NCBI GenBank assembly: GCA_910589545.1
Contig: CAJUSY010000046.1
Location: forward strand, 1 to 64,000
Direction of reading: 5' to 3'
DNA length: 64,000 bases
Source of the DNA: Peptoniphilaceae bacterium
GTDB taxonomy: Bacteria > Bacillota > Clostridia > Tissierellales > Peptoniphilaceae
The translations under genes were made by a program, and so were the position numbers. The notes under the pieces are model-generated. The model was not told the DNA's origin and did not search any database. It was given only the letters and a program-made list of their open reading frames with translations. Shown piece by piece: positions 52,086 through 60,080 of this stretch; the first letter of the stretch is position 1, and each line of letters begins with the position of its first letter.

Positions 52086-52626
52086 CTACAATCTTTGAAT
52101 ACATTACCCCGATACAAGCGCAAGCAAGTAAAATTATCGCAACATTTATGTTGAACACAAACCCCATTACAAATGCTAAGATCATTATTCCAATTCCAAG
52201 TGCTCTGTCTTTTTTCAAATTTGATTTTGCCAAATCCACAACAGTTAAAAGTAATATCGCACTGATTGCTCCACTCATACTAATGAGCATCATATTGATA
52301 AATGGATTATCGTGAATTTTGTTGTAAATCAAACTTACAATCGAAATAATAACCAAGCACGGAAGAGTCGCTGCAAGTACACTTGCAATTGCTCCTTTTG
52401 TTTTGTTAATCCTGTATCCCAATAAAATTGATGTGTTGATAGCCATCGCTCCTGGACAACTTTGTGCCAAGGCGATTATTTTCATCATTTCGTCGTCGTC
52501 AATTATTTTTTTGTTCTTAACAAACTCATCTCTAATTATAGGAACTATTGTATATCCTCCACCAAACGTCACGGCATTAATTTTCAGAAGAGTTTTAAAT
52601 AAATCTATGTTTTTCAAAATTATCAC
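52063..52626 (-). CDS. Chromate transporter, half A
   Basis: A 187-residue partner with the same family motifs, FGGGYTIVPII and QSCPGAMAINTSILLGYR. Five to six hydrophobic helices. Transcribed first in the pair. Confidence 0.88.
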   Translation of the reverse strand: MIILKNIDLFKTLLKINAVTFGGGYTIVPIIRDEFVKNKKIIDDDEMMKIIALAQSCPGAMAINTSILLGYRINKTKGAIASVLAATLPCLVIISIVSLIYNKIHDNPFINMMLISMSGAISAILLLTVVDLAKSNLKKDRALGIGIMILAFVMGFVFNINVAIILLACACIGVMYSKIVGGKYDFD

Positions 52627-52667
52627 CTAGATAATATTATCCTATACAATAAAAATTTTTTCAAATT

Positions 52668-52703
52668 AAAAAGCCGAATCTAAATTAATAGATTCAGCTT
52701 GAA
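52668..52703 (-). terminator. Terminator of the fructose operon
   Basis: A stem of about 11 bp (AAGCYGAATCTA with TAGATTCGGCTT) followed leftwards by TTTTAATTT; after the aldolase stop. Confidence 0.85.
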
Positions 52704-52717
52704 TTATGATTATAAAA

Positions 52718-53584
52718 TTAGTTTGCTTTGTCGATTGATCCAAAAATTTCCATTTTTTCTTTAACTTTTGCTTTGATTGCTTCGTAGCCTGGTTTCAAAA
52801 CTTTTCTTGGGTCAAATCCTTTCTTTTCTTTGTCTTTATTTTCTTCGAAATATTTTCTAGTTTCTTCTGTAAATACGATTTGACATTCAGTGTTTACATT
52901 GATTTTGGATACTCCAAGGCTGATTGCTTCTTTTATCATATCAGTTGGAATTCCTGTTCCACCATGAAGAACTAGAGGCATTTCACCGATTTCTCCTTTG
53001 ATTTCTCCAAGAGCATTGAAGTCTAATCCTTTCCAGTTATCAGGATAAACTCCATGGATATTACCAATTCCTGCTGCTAAGAAATCTATTCCCAATTCAG
53101 AAATTCTCTTACATTCGTTTTTGTCGGCGATTTCTCCTTGACCGATCACTCCGTCTTCTTCGCCACCGATAGCTCCAACTTCTGCTTCAACGCTAATTCC
53201 TTTTGAGTGAGCAAGTTCAACTATTTCTTTTGTTTTTTCTATATTTTCATCGATTGGATATTTAGAACCATCAAACATTACTGACGTAAATCCTGCTTCG
53301 ATACATTTTTTTGCCCCTTCGAATGATCCGTGGTCTAAGTGGATTGCTACAGGAACTGTTATGTTTAATTCTTCAATCATTCCTTTAACCATTCCTACAA
53401 CTGTTTTGTATCCGCCCATATATTTTCCAGCACCTTCGCTAACTCCCAAAATAACTGGTGAGTTGTTTTCTTGTGCTGTTTCCAAAATAGCTTTAGTCCA
53501 TTCTAAGTTATTGATATTGAAATGACCTACTGCGTATTTTCCTTTTAATGCATCTTTTAACATTTTGTCTGCTGCTACTAACAT
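52718..53584 (-). CDS. fba: Class II fructose-1,6-bisphosphate aldolase
   Basis: A 288-residue zinc-dependent aldolase splitting fructose-1,6-bisphosphate to dihydroxyacetone phosphate and glyceraldehyde-3-phosphate. Motifs: HLDHG (His82, catalytic Asp84, His85), AEVGAIGGEEDG, GNIHGVYP and LHGGTGIP with further zinc histidines, KINVNTECQ. It is the third gene of fruK-fruA-fba, so fructose entering through FruA ends as triose phosphates. A tagatose-bisphosphate aldolase is the alternative, but the context argues for fructose. Confidence 0.88.
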   Translation of the reverse strand: MLVAADKMLKDALKGKYAVGHFNINNLEWTKAILETAQENNSPVILGVSEGAGKYMGGYKTVVGMVKGMIEELNITVPVAIHLDHGSFEGAKKCIEAGFTSVMFDGSKYPIDENIEKTKEIVELAHSKGISVEAEVGAIGGEEDGVIGQGEIADKNECKRISELGIDFLAAGIGNIHGVYPDNWKGLDFNALGEIKGEIGEMPLVLHGGTGIPTDMIKEAISLGVSKINVNTECQIVFTEETRKYFEENKDKEKKGFDPRKVLKPGYEAIKAKVKEKMEIFGSIDKAN

Positions 53585-53636
53585 AATTTCCTCCTTGAAA
53601 ATTTGAAAATTTGTAAATTACAATATTATTATAACA

Positions 53637-55508
53637 TTATTCTGCTTTTTGTTTCCACAATCCATAAATGATTGCTGAAACCAATGATCCAACCGCTACG
53701 GATAATACGAAGAACAACGCTTTGTCTACAGATTCCATAGCTGGTAAAATAAAGATTCCTCCGTGTGGTGCAGGTGATTTTACTCCAAATGCTTGTGTAA
53801 GTCCGCCGGCGATTGCACTACCGATTACAGATGATACAATCACTCTCAATGGATCTTTTGCTGCAAAAGGAATCGCTCCTTCTGTGATAAATGATGCACC
53901 CAAAATATAGTTAGTGACTGCTGATTTCTTTTCTTTTTCGTCAAATTTATTTTTAAATAGACTAGATGCTAAAGCTATTGCAAGTGGTGCAACCATTCCT
54001 CCAGCCATTGTAGCTGCCATAAAAGCACCATTACCAGTATCTGTGAATACTCCTATTGAGAAAGTGTAACTTGCTTTGTTAACAGGACCACCCATGTCCA
54101 CACTCATCATCGCTCCAAGCAATGCTCCAAGTAAAATTGAGTTTGTAGTTCCCATGTTTGCCAAAAATCCGTTGATTGCTTTGTTAATTGTAGTAAACAC
54201 TGGAGATATTACGAAAATCATACCCAAAGATGTTAATAGCAATCCAAATACCGGGAAGATTAGCATTGGTTTAGTTCCTTCTAATGATTTTGGAAGATTT
54301 CTAGTAATTTTCTTCAAGAATAAAATTACATAACCTGCTAAGAAACCACCTAAAAGTCCTCCCAGAAATCCTGCACCTTGTCCAGCGATGTAACCTGCGA
54401 CCATACCAGGCATCAATGCTGGCCTATCTCCAATACTCATCGCAATGTATCCTGCTAAAATTGGAATCAAAAATCCAAAAGCAGCTTTTCCACCTACTGA
54501 GAATAAATTATAAATTGGCGATGTATCAGAGAAAAATCTTTCGACTAAGAAAGACAATGCCAATAAAATTCCACCACCAACTACAAATGGTAACATGTGG
54601 CTAACACCATTCATAATATCTTGGTATAATTTTGATTTCCAATTTGTATTTTCTTCTTCAACTTCTTGTGATTGTGATTCTTCTGCATGATAGATCTTTG
54701 CCTTGCCATCTACGATGTTTTGAATCAAATCCTTTGGATTTCTAATCGCATCAGAAACAGGACATTCAATTACATTCTTGCCGTTAAATCTCGCTGTTTC
54801 CACCTTTCTATCTGCAGCAATAATAATTCCTGTCGCCTTTTTGATATCATCGGCAGTTAATTTGTTTTTAACTCCGTCAGATCCATTTGTTTCTACTTTA
54901 ATATCCACACCCATTTTACTCGCTTGTTCTTTCAAAGCTTCTTCTGCCATGTAAGTGTGTGCAATTCCCGTTGGACAAGCAGTTACAGCTAATATATATG
55001 GTTTTTCTGTATAAATCGAGCTAGTTTCTACAGGCGCAACCTTTGGTTTTGTTTCTTCTGCATAATCGTCAATAGTTTTGTAAACATCTTCTGGAGTTTC
55101 TGATGCTTTTAATCTATCTATAAATCCTTCTTTTAATAAAAGCTTGGACAATTTCGCCAAAGTTTCAATGTGCATTTGGTTTTGTCCTTCAGTTGCAGCA
55201 ATCATGAAAAATATATAAGTATCTTCTTCATCTAACGCTTCATAATCCACTCCAGTTGTACTTCTAGCAAATACAATCGCAGGTTTATTCACAGCTGATG
55301 TTTTCGCATGAGGCATAGCAACGCCTTCTCCAAGTCCTGTAGAAGATTCCAACTCTCTTTTCATTATTTCAGATCTAAATTTTAGTACGTCATTAATAAC
55401 ATTGTTTTCGTACAATTTTTGAATCATCTCATCTATAACATCTTTCTTTGTTGTAGATTGAAGATTCATAATCATTAGATCTTTTGAAAGCAAATCTTTA
55501 ATTTCCAT
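53637..55508 (-). CDS. fruA: PTS fructose-specific enzyme IIABC
   Basis: A 623-residue permease with EIIA (1 to about 150, phosphohistidine His67 in GVAMPHAKT), EIIB (about 170-270, phosphocysteine Cys178 in VTACPTGIAHT) and EIIC (about 290-620, eight to ten helices, SVDMGGPVNKASYTF). It brings in fructose as fructose-1-phosphate. It overlaps the end of fruK by 11 bases. Confidence 0.95.
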   Translation of the reverse strand: MEIKDLLSKDLMIMNLQSTTKKDVIDEMIQKLYENNVINDVLKFRSEIMKRELESSTGLGEGVAMPHAKTSAVNKPAIVFARSTTGVDYEALDEEDTYIFFMIAATEGQNQMHIETLAKLSKLLLKEGFIDRLKASETPEDVYKTIDDYAEETKPKVAPVETSSIYTEKPYILAVTACPTGIAHTYMAEEALKEQASKMGVDIKVETNGSDGVKNKLTADDIKKATGIIIAADRKVETARFNGKNVIECPVSDAIRNPKDLIQNIVDGKAKIYHAEESQSQEVEEENTNWKSKLYQDIMNGVSHMLPFVVGGGILLALSFLVERFFSDTSPIYNLFSVGGKAAFGFLIPILAGYIAMSIGDRPALMPGMVAGYIAGQGAGFLGGLLGGFLAGYVILFLKKITRNLPKSLEGTKPMLIFPVFGLLLTSLGMIFVISPVFTTINKAINGFLANMGTTNSILLGALLGAMMSVDMGGPVNKASYTFSIGVFTDTGNGAFMAATMAGGMVAPLAIALASSLFKNKFDEKEKKSAVTNYILGASFITEGAIPFAAKDPLRVIVSSVIGSAIAGGLTQAFGVKSPAPHGGIFILPAMESVDKALFFVLSVAVGSLVSAIIYGLWKQKAE

Positions 55509-56421
55509 TATTTTCCCCCATATTTATTATTTTTAATTTGCCAAAAATTTCATTTATTTGATCCTTTTCTCCCATATCATATGAGAAAACAGTCGCAGTC
55601 GCACTAGCCACAGCCAATTTGAACATATCTTCTTCACTCATTTCATTCATATAAGCGTAGATAAATCCTGCAACCATACTATCTCCAGCACCAACACTGT
55701 TGATAACTTCTCCTGTTACAATTGGAATGTAAAATGAATTATTTGCACTCACAAAAATCGCACCATCACTTCCCAAAGAACATATCACATGCTCTGCTTT
55801 TGGAATCATGGTACTTTTTATATACGAAATTATTTCTTCTTTTGAGTTGAACTTATCTCCATAAATTTCTTCTAATTCTTTTTGATTAGGTTTGAGCAAC
55901 AAAGGATGATAGCCTAAGCTTTTTAATAATACATCGCCTGTAGTATCCAAGGTAAATCTAGTATTTGATGATAATTTTTTTATCATTTCAATATAAATAT
56001 CCTTATCCATATTCGCTGCCACAGAACCGGAAAAAGATAATATTCCACCATCAATTCCAGAAAGTTTTTCGTAGAAGTTTTCTAATTCTTCTTGAGAGAT
56101 GTCTGGTCCTGGTGCGTTAACTTCTGTTTCAGAATCCATTTTTAATTTTACATTAATTCTGTTGTTTCCATTAATTTTTGTAAAATCGTGGAGAATTTCC
56201 ATCTCATCTAATAATTTTTCGATGTAATCTCCTGTAAAACCTCCCAAAAATCCAATATTTTGGGTTTCTACATCCAAATTATGTAGCAATTTGCTAACCA
56301 TAATTCCTTTTCCACCAGCATAAAGCTCCGTCACTTTTGCTCTATTAGTTTCTCCATTTCGAAAATCATCCAATCGCATTATGTAATCAATCGAAGGATT
56401 TAATGTCACTGTATATATCAT
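55498..56421 (-). CDS. fruK: 1-phosphofructokinase
   Basis: A 307-residue PfkB-family kinase making fructose-1,6-bisphosphate from fructose-1-phosphate. N-terminal TLNPSIDYIM and GGKGIMVSKLL, and the C-terminal NSVGAGDSMVAGF with catalytic Asp, are characteristic. It is the first gene of the operon; no FruR regulator is adjacent. Confidence 0.93.
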   Translation of the reverse strand: MIYTVTLNPSIDYIMRLDDFRNGETNRAKVTELYAGGKGIMVSKLLHNLDVETQNIGFLGGFTGDYIEKLLDEMEILHDFTKINGNNRINVKLKMDSETEVNAPGPDISQEELENFYEKLSGIDGGILSFSGSVAANMDKDIYIEMIKKLSSNTRFTLDTTGDVLLKSLGYHPLLLKPNQKELEEIYGDKFNSKEEIISYIKSTMIPKAEHVICSLGSDGAIFVSANNSFYIPIVTGEVINSVGAGDSMVAGFIYAYMNEMSEEDMFKLAVASATATVFSYDMGEKDQINEIFGKLKIINMGENNGN

Positions 56422-56491
56422 ATAATCACCATACTATATATACCCATTTGACACATTAATAAAAAGATAAGACAATATATTTGGTGATAAA

Positions 56492-57130
56492 ATGAAATAC
56501 GTAAAAAATGTTACAAAAATTGGGAAATTAGACGAATTTACTCATGTAATTTTGGTTAGCAAATCTCCAAGAAGAAACGAATTATTGAAAAATATTTGCG
56601 AATTTGAAAGCACATCTACAGATATTGATGAGAGAAAAATAGAAAAACTAGCTTATGAAAAATACAAAGACCGTGAAACTATAGAAAAACTTGCACTTGT
56701 TTGCTGTGAAATATCCAAAGCAAAAATTCTTCCATTAGAATTAAAAGAAGACACGCTCTACATTTCTTCTGACACAATCGTAATTAATGACGGTAAAATT
56801 TTGAACAAACCAAAAGATTATGACGAAGCTTTGGATATGCTAACATCCTACCTCGGAAAAGTTCACAAAGTTGTGACGTCTGTTTGTTTGAAATCAAAAA
56901 ATTACGAAGAAATATTCTACACTTACAGTAACGTAAAATTTTCAGAAAAAACAGACGGAAACATACAACTCATTAAAGACTACATCGATGAGGGCACAGT
57001 CTACGACAAAGCTGGTGCTTATGGAATCCAAGATTTAAATCCAGTTCTTATAGATTACATCGAAGGAGATTTGAATACTATAATTGGACTTCCTGTAAGT
57101 GAAATTAATAAAAGACTCAACCGAGATTAA
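56492..57130 (+). CDS. maf: Maf-family nucleoside triphosphate pyrophosphatase
   Basis: A 212-residue Maf/Ham1-fold enzyme that hydrolyses non-canonical or methylated NTPs (dTTP/UTP type). SKSPRRNELL at residue 24, catalytic SSDTIV (Asp94), KPKDYDEALDML, DKAGAYGIQ and GDLNTIIGLPV are all present. The N-terminal extension of about 14 residues is unusual. A TTGACA at 56450-56455 is the likely -35. Its end lies in a hairpin shared with the convergent gene. Confidence 0.9.
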   Translation: MKYVKNVTKIGKLDEFTHVILVSKSPRRNELLKNICEFESTSTDIDERKIEKLAYEKYKDRETIEKLALVCCEISKAKILPLELKEDTLYISSDTIVINDGKILNKPKDYDEALDMLTSYLGKVHKVVTSVCLKSKNYEEIFYTYSNVKFSEKTDGNIQLIKDYIDEGTVYDKAGAYGIQDLNPVLIDYIEGDLNTIIGLPVSEINKRLNRD

Positions 57131-57149
57131 TCTTTTAGGTTGAGTCTTT
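57111..57149. terminator. Bidirectional hairpin overlapping maf and the MazF-like gene ends
   Basis: 12-bp perfect stem (57111-57122 with 57138-57149) with a 15-base loop. It spans the last codons of both convergent genes. Confidence 0.7.
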
Positions 57150-58236
57150 CCTCCCATATATTTCTTTGTTCAATTATGAAACTTCTCATATCGTCATCAA
57201 AGTTCGTCTTTTCAATTAATTTATCAAATGATTCCCTATCCAAAATATCGAATCTTTTATATTCTCTAAAACGCTTCAATACATGTATTATTAAAGCATT
57301 TTCTTCTAAATCCTCGTAATAAACCCCGTAACTCTTTTTTGTTCTTGAAAATAAATAAATATTAATATAATCCGTTATTTCTTTGTGTCGCATCAACGTC
57401 CCCGGAATTAATTTGCAATGCATTTCTTTTTTTATCTTATTTCTATTACTATTTTTAGATTTTATATCCATTTTAAATTCTTCAATCGATTTTATTGATT
57501 CACTTGTGGCTTGATTAATAATATTTTCATACATATCAGAATTTAATTTTTCAAAGCTAGATATATCCACATAGTAACTTTTGTTATAAGCATATACTTT
57601 CTTTCTGTAATCTGTATTGCTTGATTTATCTAAATACAATGAATGTGCATATACATCATCCTTATAACTGGAGTATATGTAAAATACATTATCACCATCA
57701 GACACAATATCGCCTTTATCAAGATTAAATTTTCTATTCATCCTCATTGCTTTTAAATCATTATTTTTTCGTATAGTCAGTATTTTCTCTAACCTATTCA
57801 GGTCAGAATCATTAGGTCTTTGGAAAAACCATCCTATGTTTCTTATTTCAATATGTTTTACTTTTGATAAATTATAATATGAATTAGTCCAAGAATCTAA
57901 CTTTCTGCCGCGAATATAACAATCTTCATTAATAGATTTATAAATACCAAAATATTTATAATTGGTTAAACATTTAGGTCTAACATGGCTTGATGGATAT
58001 CCCATCAAATAATTATCTCTTTTCTCTATAATAATATAAGGTCTTTGCTCGTGACCAGGTTTAACATCATACAAGTCTGAATCATTCATTGGCATTTCAC
58101 AAAAAATTACATCGCCGACTTTAGCATTGTCGAAAATCTCTTTTTGCTCTTTTGTATAATTTTTCCCACTTTTTATTATCTGAACAAATCTATTGCATTT
58201 CCTTTTTATAACATATTTAAACTTATTAATATTCAT
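57127..58236 (-). CDS. Three-barrel MazF/PemK-like protein of unknown function
   Basis: A 369-residue basic protein (start: ATG after AAGGAGC). Residues about 40-150 resemble PemK/MazF ribonuclease toxins: KVGDVIFCEMP, then PGHEQRPYIIIEK and YPSSHV. A second unit (about 170-265) starts KGDIVSDGDNVFYIYSSYKDDVYAHSL. A third (about 280-365) starts LIPGTLMRHKEITDYINIYLFSRTKKSYGVY-like and ends with DILDRESFDKLIEK. The repeated GD/GT, IY, YG/YAH and D-SF-KL pattern suggests three copies of one SH3-like barrel. No antitoxin is adjacent, so a standard toxin-antitoxin role is not supported. Function unknown. Confidence 0.55.
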   Translation of the reverse strand: MNINKFKYVIKRKCNRFVQIIKSGKNYTKEQKEIFDNAKVGDVIFCEMPMNDSDLYDVKPGHEQRPYIIIEKRDNYLMGYPSSHVRPKCLTNYKYFGIYKSINEDCYIRGRKLDSWTNSYYNLSKVKHIEIRNIGWFFQRPNDSDLNRLEKILTIRKNNDLKAMRMNRKFNLDKGDIVSDGDNVFYIYSSYKDDVYAHSLYLDKSSNTDYRKKVYAYNKSYYVDISSFEKLNSDMYENIINQATSESIKSIEEFKMDIKSKNSNRNKIKKEMHCKLIPGTLMRHKEITDYINIYLFSRTKKSYGVYYEDLEENALIIHVLKRFREYKRFDILDRESFDKLIEKTNFDDDMRSFIIEQRNIWEERLNLKD

Positions 58237-58270
58237 ATCATGCTCCTTCATACATTATAACAAAAACTAA

Positions 58271-58279
58271 TGATATAAT
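58271..58279 (+). promoter_or_regulatory. Extended -10 promoter of the DUF523 gene
   Basis: TGATATAAT ends 18 bases before the start codon, with a weak -35; the same form as before the SCIFF precursor. Confidence 0.5.
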
Positions 58280-58297
58280 TAAATTGGAGGTTATATT

Positions 58298-58735
58298 ATG
58301 CAAAATGTTTTAATTAGCGCTTGTTTGTTGGGAGTTGATTGCAAATACAATGGCTCTAATAACAAATTAGATGATGAAATAATCAACTCTTTGAAAGAGA
58401 AATACAATTTAATTCCAGTGTGTCCTGAAATTATGGGAGGAATGTCCACACCTAGAAATCCCGTTGAAATTAAAGATGGAAAAGTTTTTGATTATGATGG
58501 TATTGAATATACGGAAGAATTTGAAAAAGGAAGCATTGAAGTGTTGAAATTAGCGAATGTTTTTAATGCCACAATCGCTATTTTAAAAGAAAATTCCCCA
58601 TCTTGTGGTTCCAATTATATTTACGATGGTAGTTTTAATCATCAAAAAATTCAAGGTATGGGAATTACTGCACGAAAATTAGCAAAAGAAAATATTAAAT
58701 TAGTTAGCGAAGAAAATGTAAAAATATTACTGTAA
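58298..58735 (+). CDS. DUF523 protein, TudS-like desulfidase
   Basis: A 145-residue protein of the DUF523 family. Three conserved cysteines (Cys9 in ISACLLG, Cys42 in PVCPE, Cys103 in NSPSCGS) are those that bind a [4Fe-4S] cluster in TudS, the thiouracil desulfidase that removes sulfur from 2- or 4-thiouracil. It probably salvages thiolated nucleobases, but family members may differ. Ribosome site TTGGAGGTTAT. Confidence 0.88.
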   Translation: MQNVLISACLLGVDCKYNGSNNKLDDEIINSLKEKYNLIPVCPEIMGGMSTPRNPVEIKDGKVFDYDGIEYTEEFEKGSIEVLKLANVFNATIAILKENSPSCGSNYIYDGSFNHQKIQGMGITARKLAKENIKLVSEENVKILL

Positions 58736-58772
58736 AATATAAAAATCTTATTATTTGTTTAATTTTTTATTT

Positions 58773-58787
58773 TGATAATCATTTTTA
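58773..58787. promoter_or_regulatory. Fur-like box 1, just upstream of the small RNA -35
   Basis: TGATAAT-C-ATTTTTA matches 12 of 14 positions of the 7-1-7 Fur consensus. It abuts the -35 box. Confidence 0.4.
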
Positions 58788-58788
58788 G

Positions 58789-58816
58789 TTGACAAACTAA
58801 AAAATCGTAGTATAAT
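58789..58816 (+). promoter_or_regulatory. Near-consensus promoter of the candidate small RNA
   Basis: TTGACA (58789-58794), 16-base spacer, TATAAT (58811-58816): both hexamers perfect, the best promoter in the window. Confidence 0.85.
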
Positions 58817-58830
58817 GATAATAGATATCA
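58816..58830. promoter_or_regulatory. Fur-like box 2, overlapping the -10 and start site
   Basis: TGATAAT-A-GATATCA matches 12 of 14 positions of the 7-1-7 Fur consensus. Its centre is 43 bp, about four helical turns, from that of box 1. Confidence 0.5.
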
Positions 58831-58907
58831 ATTTATATCAAACAAACCCCTTGTAAGATAAAATTGTACTTAAAAGATCACGGCTCCCCCTAAAGCCGTG
58901 ATTTTTT
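58823..58907 (+). ncRNA. Candidate C-rich small RNA (Fur-regulated, FsrA/RsaE-like)
   Basis: A transcription unit of about 85-90 bases between DUF523 and the convergent YeiH gene. It has a near-consensus promoter but no reading frame with a ribosome site. Its terminator stem ATCACGGCT/AGCCGTGAT (58877-58885 with 58894-58902) is followed by TTTTTT. Two C-rich segments are unpaired: CCCCTTGT at 58847-58854 and CCCCC in the terminator loop. Such CCCC motifs are used by Firmicute small RNAs (FsrA, RsaE) to pair with Shine-Dalgarno sequences. The Fur-like boxes suggest expression when iron is short. The CCCCUUGU segment is complementary to ACAAGGGG at the alcohol dehydrogenase ribosome site (37527-37534). 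Confidence 0.65.
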
Positions 58908-58915
58908 ATATGAAG

Positions 58916-58944
58916 AAAGCTACGCAAATTTTTTGCGTAGCTTT
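58916..58944 (-). terminator. Perfect hairpin after the YeiH gene
   Basis: 13-bp perfect stem (58916-58928 with 58932-58944), three-base loop, just after the YeiH stop. The T run beyond it is broken, so termination may be incomplete. Confidence 0.65.
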
Positions 58945-58947
58945 ATG

Positions 58948-59973
58948 CTATACTAGTCCAAGTGCAAATTGCATTGCTATTGAAACTATAGTGATTCCAA
59001 TCCAGCAACAAAATCCAAGAAGGATTGGTTTGCCACCTGTTTTTATTAATTTTACAATATCTGTTTTAAATCCAATTGCAGCCATTGCCATTACAATGAA
59101 AAATTTAGACAATTCTTTTAATGGATTAAAAACTTTCGCATCTACTCCCATTTTCAAAGCAACTGTAGTTATAATACTTGCAAGAACGAAATACAAAATA
59201 AACATAGGAAATATTTTTTTGAGTTCAACTTTTTCTGATTGTTCTTGTTTTTTAGTTCTCAAATACGACAATACCAAAGTGATTGGAATAATCGCTAATG
59301 TTCTAGTCAATTTTACAGTAACAGCTTTGTCCAATGTTTGTGTTCCCAAATTGTACAATCCATCCCAAGTTGCGGCTGCCGCTGTTACTGATGATGTATC
59401 ATTTACAGCAGTTCCTGCAAATATTCCGAACGCTTCTCCAGAATGAGTGGAAAATCCAATCACGCTTCCCAACAACGGGAAAATCAAAGCCGCAATTACA
59501 TTGAAGAAAAATATTACAGAAATTGCCTGTGCAACATCTTCATCATCAGCTTCTATTACTGGAGCAGTTGCTGCAATTGCAGATCCACCGCAAATTGATG
59601 ATCCAACTCCCACTAATATCGCAATGTTTTTCGCAATATTCATTTTCTTTGCAAGTACATAAGAAATAATTAAAGATGTGGAAATAGTTAGTATAATTAT
59701 TGGCAATGATTGTTTTCCAGTTTCCATTACAACCGCCAAATTCATTCCAAATCCAAGTAAAATTACAGCATATTGCAATATTTTTTTAGATGCAAATTTC
59801 ATTCCGACTTCAAATTGTGATTTGTCTTTAATAACATATCCCATAACAATCCCAACCAAAATCGCTAGAACTGCACCACCTATTACAGGGAATTTTTTGC
59901 CCAAAAAATGGCAAGGAATAGCTATTAAAAGGCAAAGCAATAATCCTTTATAATTTTTATTTAACCAATTCAT
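58948..59973 (-). CDS. YeiH/UPF0324 family membrane protein (putative sulfate exporter)
   Basis: A 341-residue membrane protein with about ten helices. GVGSSICGGSAIAATAPVI and ISVIFFFNVIAALIFPLLG, then GIFAGTAVNDTSSVTAAAATW, are hallmarks of the YeiH family, proposed but not proven to export sulfate or related anions. Start after CGGAGGAATT-type site (GGAGGAATT). Lies convergent to the candidate small RNA. Confidence 0.88.
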   Translation of the reverse strand: MNWLNKNYKGLLLCLLIAIPCHFLGKKFPVIGGAVLAILVGIVMGYVIKDKSQFEVGMKFASKKILQYAVILLGFGMNLAVVMETGKQSLPIIILTISTSLIISYVLAKKMNIAKNIAILVGVGSSICGGSAIAATAPVIEADDEDVAQAISVIFFFNVIAALIFPLLGSVIGFSTHSGEAFGIFAGTAVNDTSSVTAAAATWDGLYNLGTQTLDKAVTVKLTRTLAIIPITLVLSYLRTKKQEQSEKVELKKIFPMFILYFVLASIITTVALKMGVDAKVFNPLKELSKFFIVMAMAAIGFKTDIVKLIKTGGKPILLGFCCWIGITIVSIAMQFALGLV

Positions 59974-60040
59974 AATTCCTCCAAAATTTAAATTACTTAT
60001 ATATTTTAACTCAAAAATTTTTCTTGTAAAGTATAAAAAT

Positions 60041-60076
60041 AAAAAAACACCACGATAAATAATTTACCGTGATGTT
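60041..60076 (-). terminator. Terminator of the degenerate ABC exporter gene
   Basis: A stem of nine base pairs with one wobble (60046-60054 with 60068-60076), followed leftwards by TTTTTTTATTTTT. Confidence 0.8.
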
Positions 60077-60080
60077 TGAT

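Noticed and set aside
57127..58236. Type II toxin-antitoxin module
   Set aside because: No small antitoxin gene is adjacent on either side, and the protein is three times the length of a MazF toxin.
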